Assembly: GCA_900088475.1 (NCBI GenBank) | Contig: FLMG01003021.1 | Span: 1-10,339 of the forward strand | Length of the DNA stretch: 10,339 bases | From: Hyphochytrium catenoides | Lineage: Eukaryota > Sar > Hyphochytriomycetes > Hyphochytriales > Hyphochytriaceae | Direction: 5' to 3' | Part shown: positions 8,655 to 10,339 of the stretch, in pieces | Layout: the number at the start of each line of letters is the position of its first letter | How positions within the stretch are numbered: the first letter of the stretch is position 1 | The notes under the pieces: model-generated | The model's input: only the letters and a program-made list of their open reading frames with translations | Told to the model about the DNA's origin: nothing | Databases searched by the model: none | Made by a program: the position numbers and the translations under genes

Positions 8655-10180
8655 CTATAACACAATCTTGATCGAGGTCTTCGTCACGTTCACTCTGGGA
8701 CTAGCTATCACCGTTACCTGAACGTATTTCTGATTAGGACATGTTCCGCAAAGCGCTATACCACTTCATTCCTCTTCTTACCTCTACATTCTCGTGCTTG
8801 GTGCTTCTTCCTAGCTCTACATTTGCAGTCTTAGCCGATACGCTGTTCTCACATCCAGTGCATCTGCACCGGTCTGAACAGGCAATGCCGGCTTGATAAC
8901 ACTCGCAGTACTTCTTGATGCAACCAGACTTCACACAACGACAGCCATTTCTGTGTGTTTTCAGTATGGCGTCGCCCTGTTAAAAGAGCGTTATTACATT
9001 GCTAGGAAACGCAGCAGCCAGGAGATGGAATCGCCACGAAGACGATTACTAGAGGGAAAGACAAGTACCTGCGGAAGCAGAGGAATGAAGTAGGCTTTAA
9101 CTTCTTCCACCGTGGATGCGAAGGCGTAAGGATTTCTTTGAAGATGATCTATGATGGCATTAAGCCGCAACTCCGAGCTCTTCGTGTTGTTGCAGCCTGA
9201 ACAGCCACAGGATTCGTTGCAAATGGCAGAGGACGCGAAGCAACGACAGTATCTGGGTTGAACAAAGCGTGAATATGAGATCGGTTCCTGCTTTCGGGAG
9301 GAGCATCTACTTACAGTTTCAAACAGCCAGACTTGCACTTGCAGGAAGAGGTTGAGATTGCCTCCTTCTCAAAAATCTTTTTGGCCTCCTTGATTGGCTC
9401 AAAATTTTTAGGAGGGGAAGTCTTCGTCAAGCTAGTTGGTAAGGTCATAGGTAGAGTCTTTGCTCTCGTGAGCGGAGTCATGACGCGAGAAGACAAAGGT
9501 ACTGCAGGTAGATTGTTGGACTCCGGCGTAGTCTCCACATTTAGGCTTAGTTGCCTCTTAATCTCGCCAAAGGAAACTCTTTGCTCCGGCGACTTGTAGG
9601 CCCTTGAATCTTCTCGATGGTGCAACGGTCTATTTGGGCCAGACATGGAACGATATCGGTTAGCTGGTGGCCAGGTTGTGAGAACAGACTTGGCGTTGGG
9701 ATCGTCGCTCGGCGAGTCAAAGAACTTCCGCTTCATGGCCTTTGCCTCACTGGACGGGACTATGGTCTTCAGGACAGATCCAGCTTTGGATCTTTCTAAA
9801 AGTGCTAACATCATAGCAAGCCAAGCTCTATTTTCTGACTTCGGGGTGCTAATCTCTGGTCCGGGGGATTTGACGCCATCTTTTGTTCTATTATCAATGC
9901 AACGCAATGGTAAGATGAGTTGAAGTTACCAGGAGAAGGTGATTGTGCGTGGTTACCTTTTCCGAATAGGAGTGCGGAGACCCTCTTGGGTTGACCCTAG
10001 GGGGCTCGCCTCTAATTCGGGCTGGGGCTCTTCAACTGGAGCAAAGTTTTCTTTCAAGTCGTCGGTAACATCGCACTCTCTAAGGCTTTTATCTAGCTGA
10101 TCCATTATGCCTGATACGTCCGATAGATAACTTGCTCCCGCAAGCGCTCGGTCGTCCATTCCGTTAGCCATATGCGGCAT
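8655..10180 (-). CDS. Tesmin/TSO1-like CXC (CRC) domain DNA-binding protein, LIN54/TCX type, 5 exons
   Basis: Probable sequence-specific DNA-binding regulator of the LIN54/TSO1 family, which in animals and plants works in DREAM/MuvB complexes on cell-cycle promoters carrying CHR-type (TTYGAA) sites. Exons 5' to 3': 10180-9957, 9887-9315, 9252-9069, 8976-8782, 8729-8655; 417 codons with stop, 416 residues, all phases consistent. The ATG at 10180 is preceded directly by an in-frame TGA, which supports the start. Residues 1-250 are low-complexity with many S/T-P sites (SPGPE, TPKSE, DSPSDDP, KSPEQ, TTPES), plausible CDK targets. CXC1 is residues 257-286 (CKCKSGCLKLYCRCF, then CNESCGCSGC); the linker has RNPYAF at 305-310; CXC2 is residues 339-368 (CRCVKSGCIKKYCECYQAG, then CSDRCRCTGC). 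The DNA-contacting Tyr of each CXC repeat (LYC, KYC) is present. CXC1 is one residue shorter than usual. The final 24-residue exon is the least certain part. Confidence 0.9.
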
Positions 10181-10339
10181 TCAATACCAGCTTCTGGGGG
10201 CCGACGACGGGGCTGGCACGTCGGAGTTATCTAGCCAGAAATTGTACCACTCTCAACGGAAGGCCGGCTCTTCAGAACGATGCACACTTCCTTGAATTCA
10301 GTTAACCACTGACACAGCCCGATGAGAGTTGCGAATGCG
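10181..10339 (-). promoter_or_regulatory. 5' flank of the CXC gene
   Basis: These 159 bases lie upstream of the CXC gene start codon and run off the window, so they should carry its 5' leader and possibly promoter. An in-frame TGA sits immediately before the ATG. I recognise no TATA box, repeat or bound-factor motif here, so the assignment is by position only. Confidence 0.3.

Noticed and set aside
9333-9923. Plus-strand frames across the CXC gene's second exon
   Set aside because: The minus strand here encodes a continuous S/T-P-rich segment leading into the CXC repeat; the plus-strand frames have no motif.
1-10339. Search for mobile elements, CRISPR arrays, tRNA/rRNA genes, toxin or defence systems and viral genes
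   Set aside because: No repeats with spacers, terminal inverted repeats, transposase or polymerase motifs, or cloverleaf-like elements could be recognised; the window reads as ordinary nuclear eukaryotic genes.

Overview
This is a nuclear segment from a eukaryote with small, intron-dense genes. Nearly every gene is split by GT-AG introns, mostly 55-350 nt long, so no simple open reading frame covers a whole gene; the models here were built by joining exons whose splice phases agree. Five genes are supported: a DOCK-family Rho/Rac guanine nucleotide exchange factor (+, left half), the exosome core subunit RRP41 (-), a possible tiny single-pass membrane protein (+), the mitochondrial import J-protein PAM18/TIM14 (+), and a tesmin/TSO1-type CXC zinc protein (-). 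Base composition looks balanced and uniform by eye. The lineage is not resolved. PAM18 has a plant-like reading around its J domain (GVRES, AHRR, KINEAKD), and DOCK is closer to the SPIKE1/zizimin type than to the DOCK1 type, so an alga or another intron-rich protist fits, but this is inference.

Layout. Positions 1-5353 (+) hold the 3' part of the DOCK gene: armadillo-like helices, then the complete catalytic DHR-2 module in 11 or more exons. The gene probably starts left of the window, and its first ~700 bases are ambiguous. A 252-base gap separates it from RRP41, which is convergent (5606-7044, -, eight exons, 245 residues). A roughly 780-base region between the divergent RRP41 and PAM18 contains a candidate two-exon gene for a 58-residue membrane protein (7298-7579, +). 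PAM18 (7828-8513, +, four exons, 166 residues) is convergent with the CXC gene (8655-10180, -, five exons, 416 residues), with only 141 bases between the stop codons.

The genes do not form a pathway. They are unrelated housekeeping or regulatory functions: actin and polarity signalling, RNA decay and processing, mitochondrial protein import, and transcription. I see no mobile element, CRISPR array, RNA gene or clustered novel system. The points most worth checking are the first intron placed directly after the ATG in PAM18 (and perhaps RRP41), the altered phosphate-binding motif in RRP41, a one-residue contraction in the first CXC finger, the small membrane-protein candidate, and the two overlapping reading frames at the 5' end of the visible DOCK gene.
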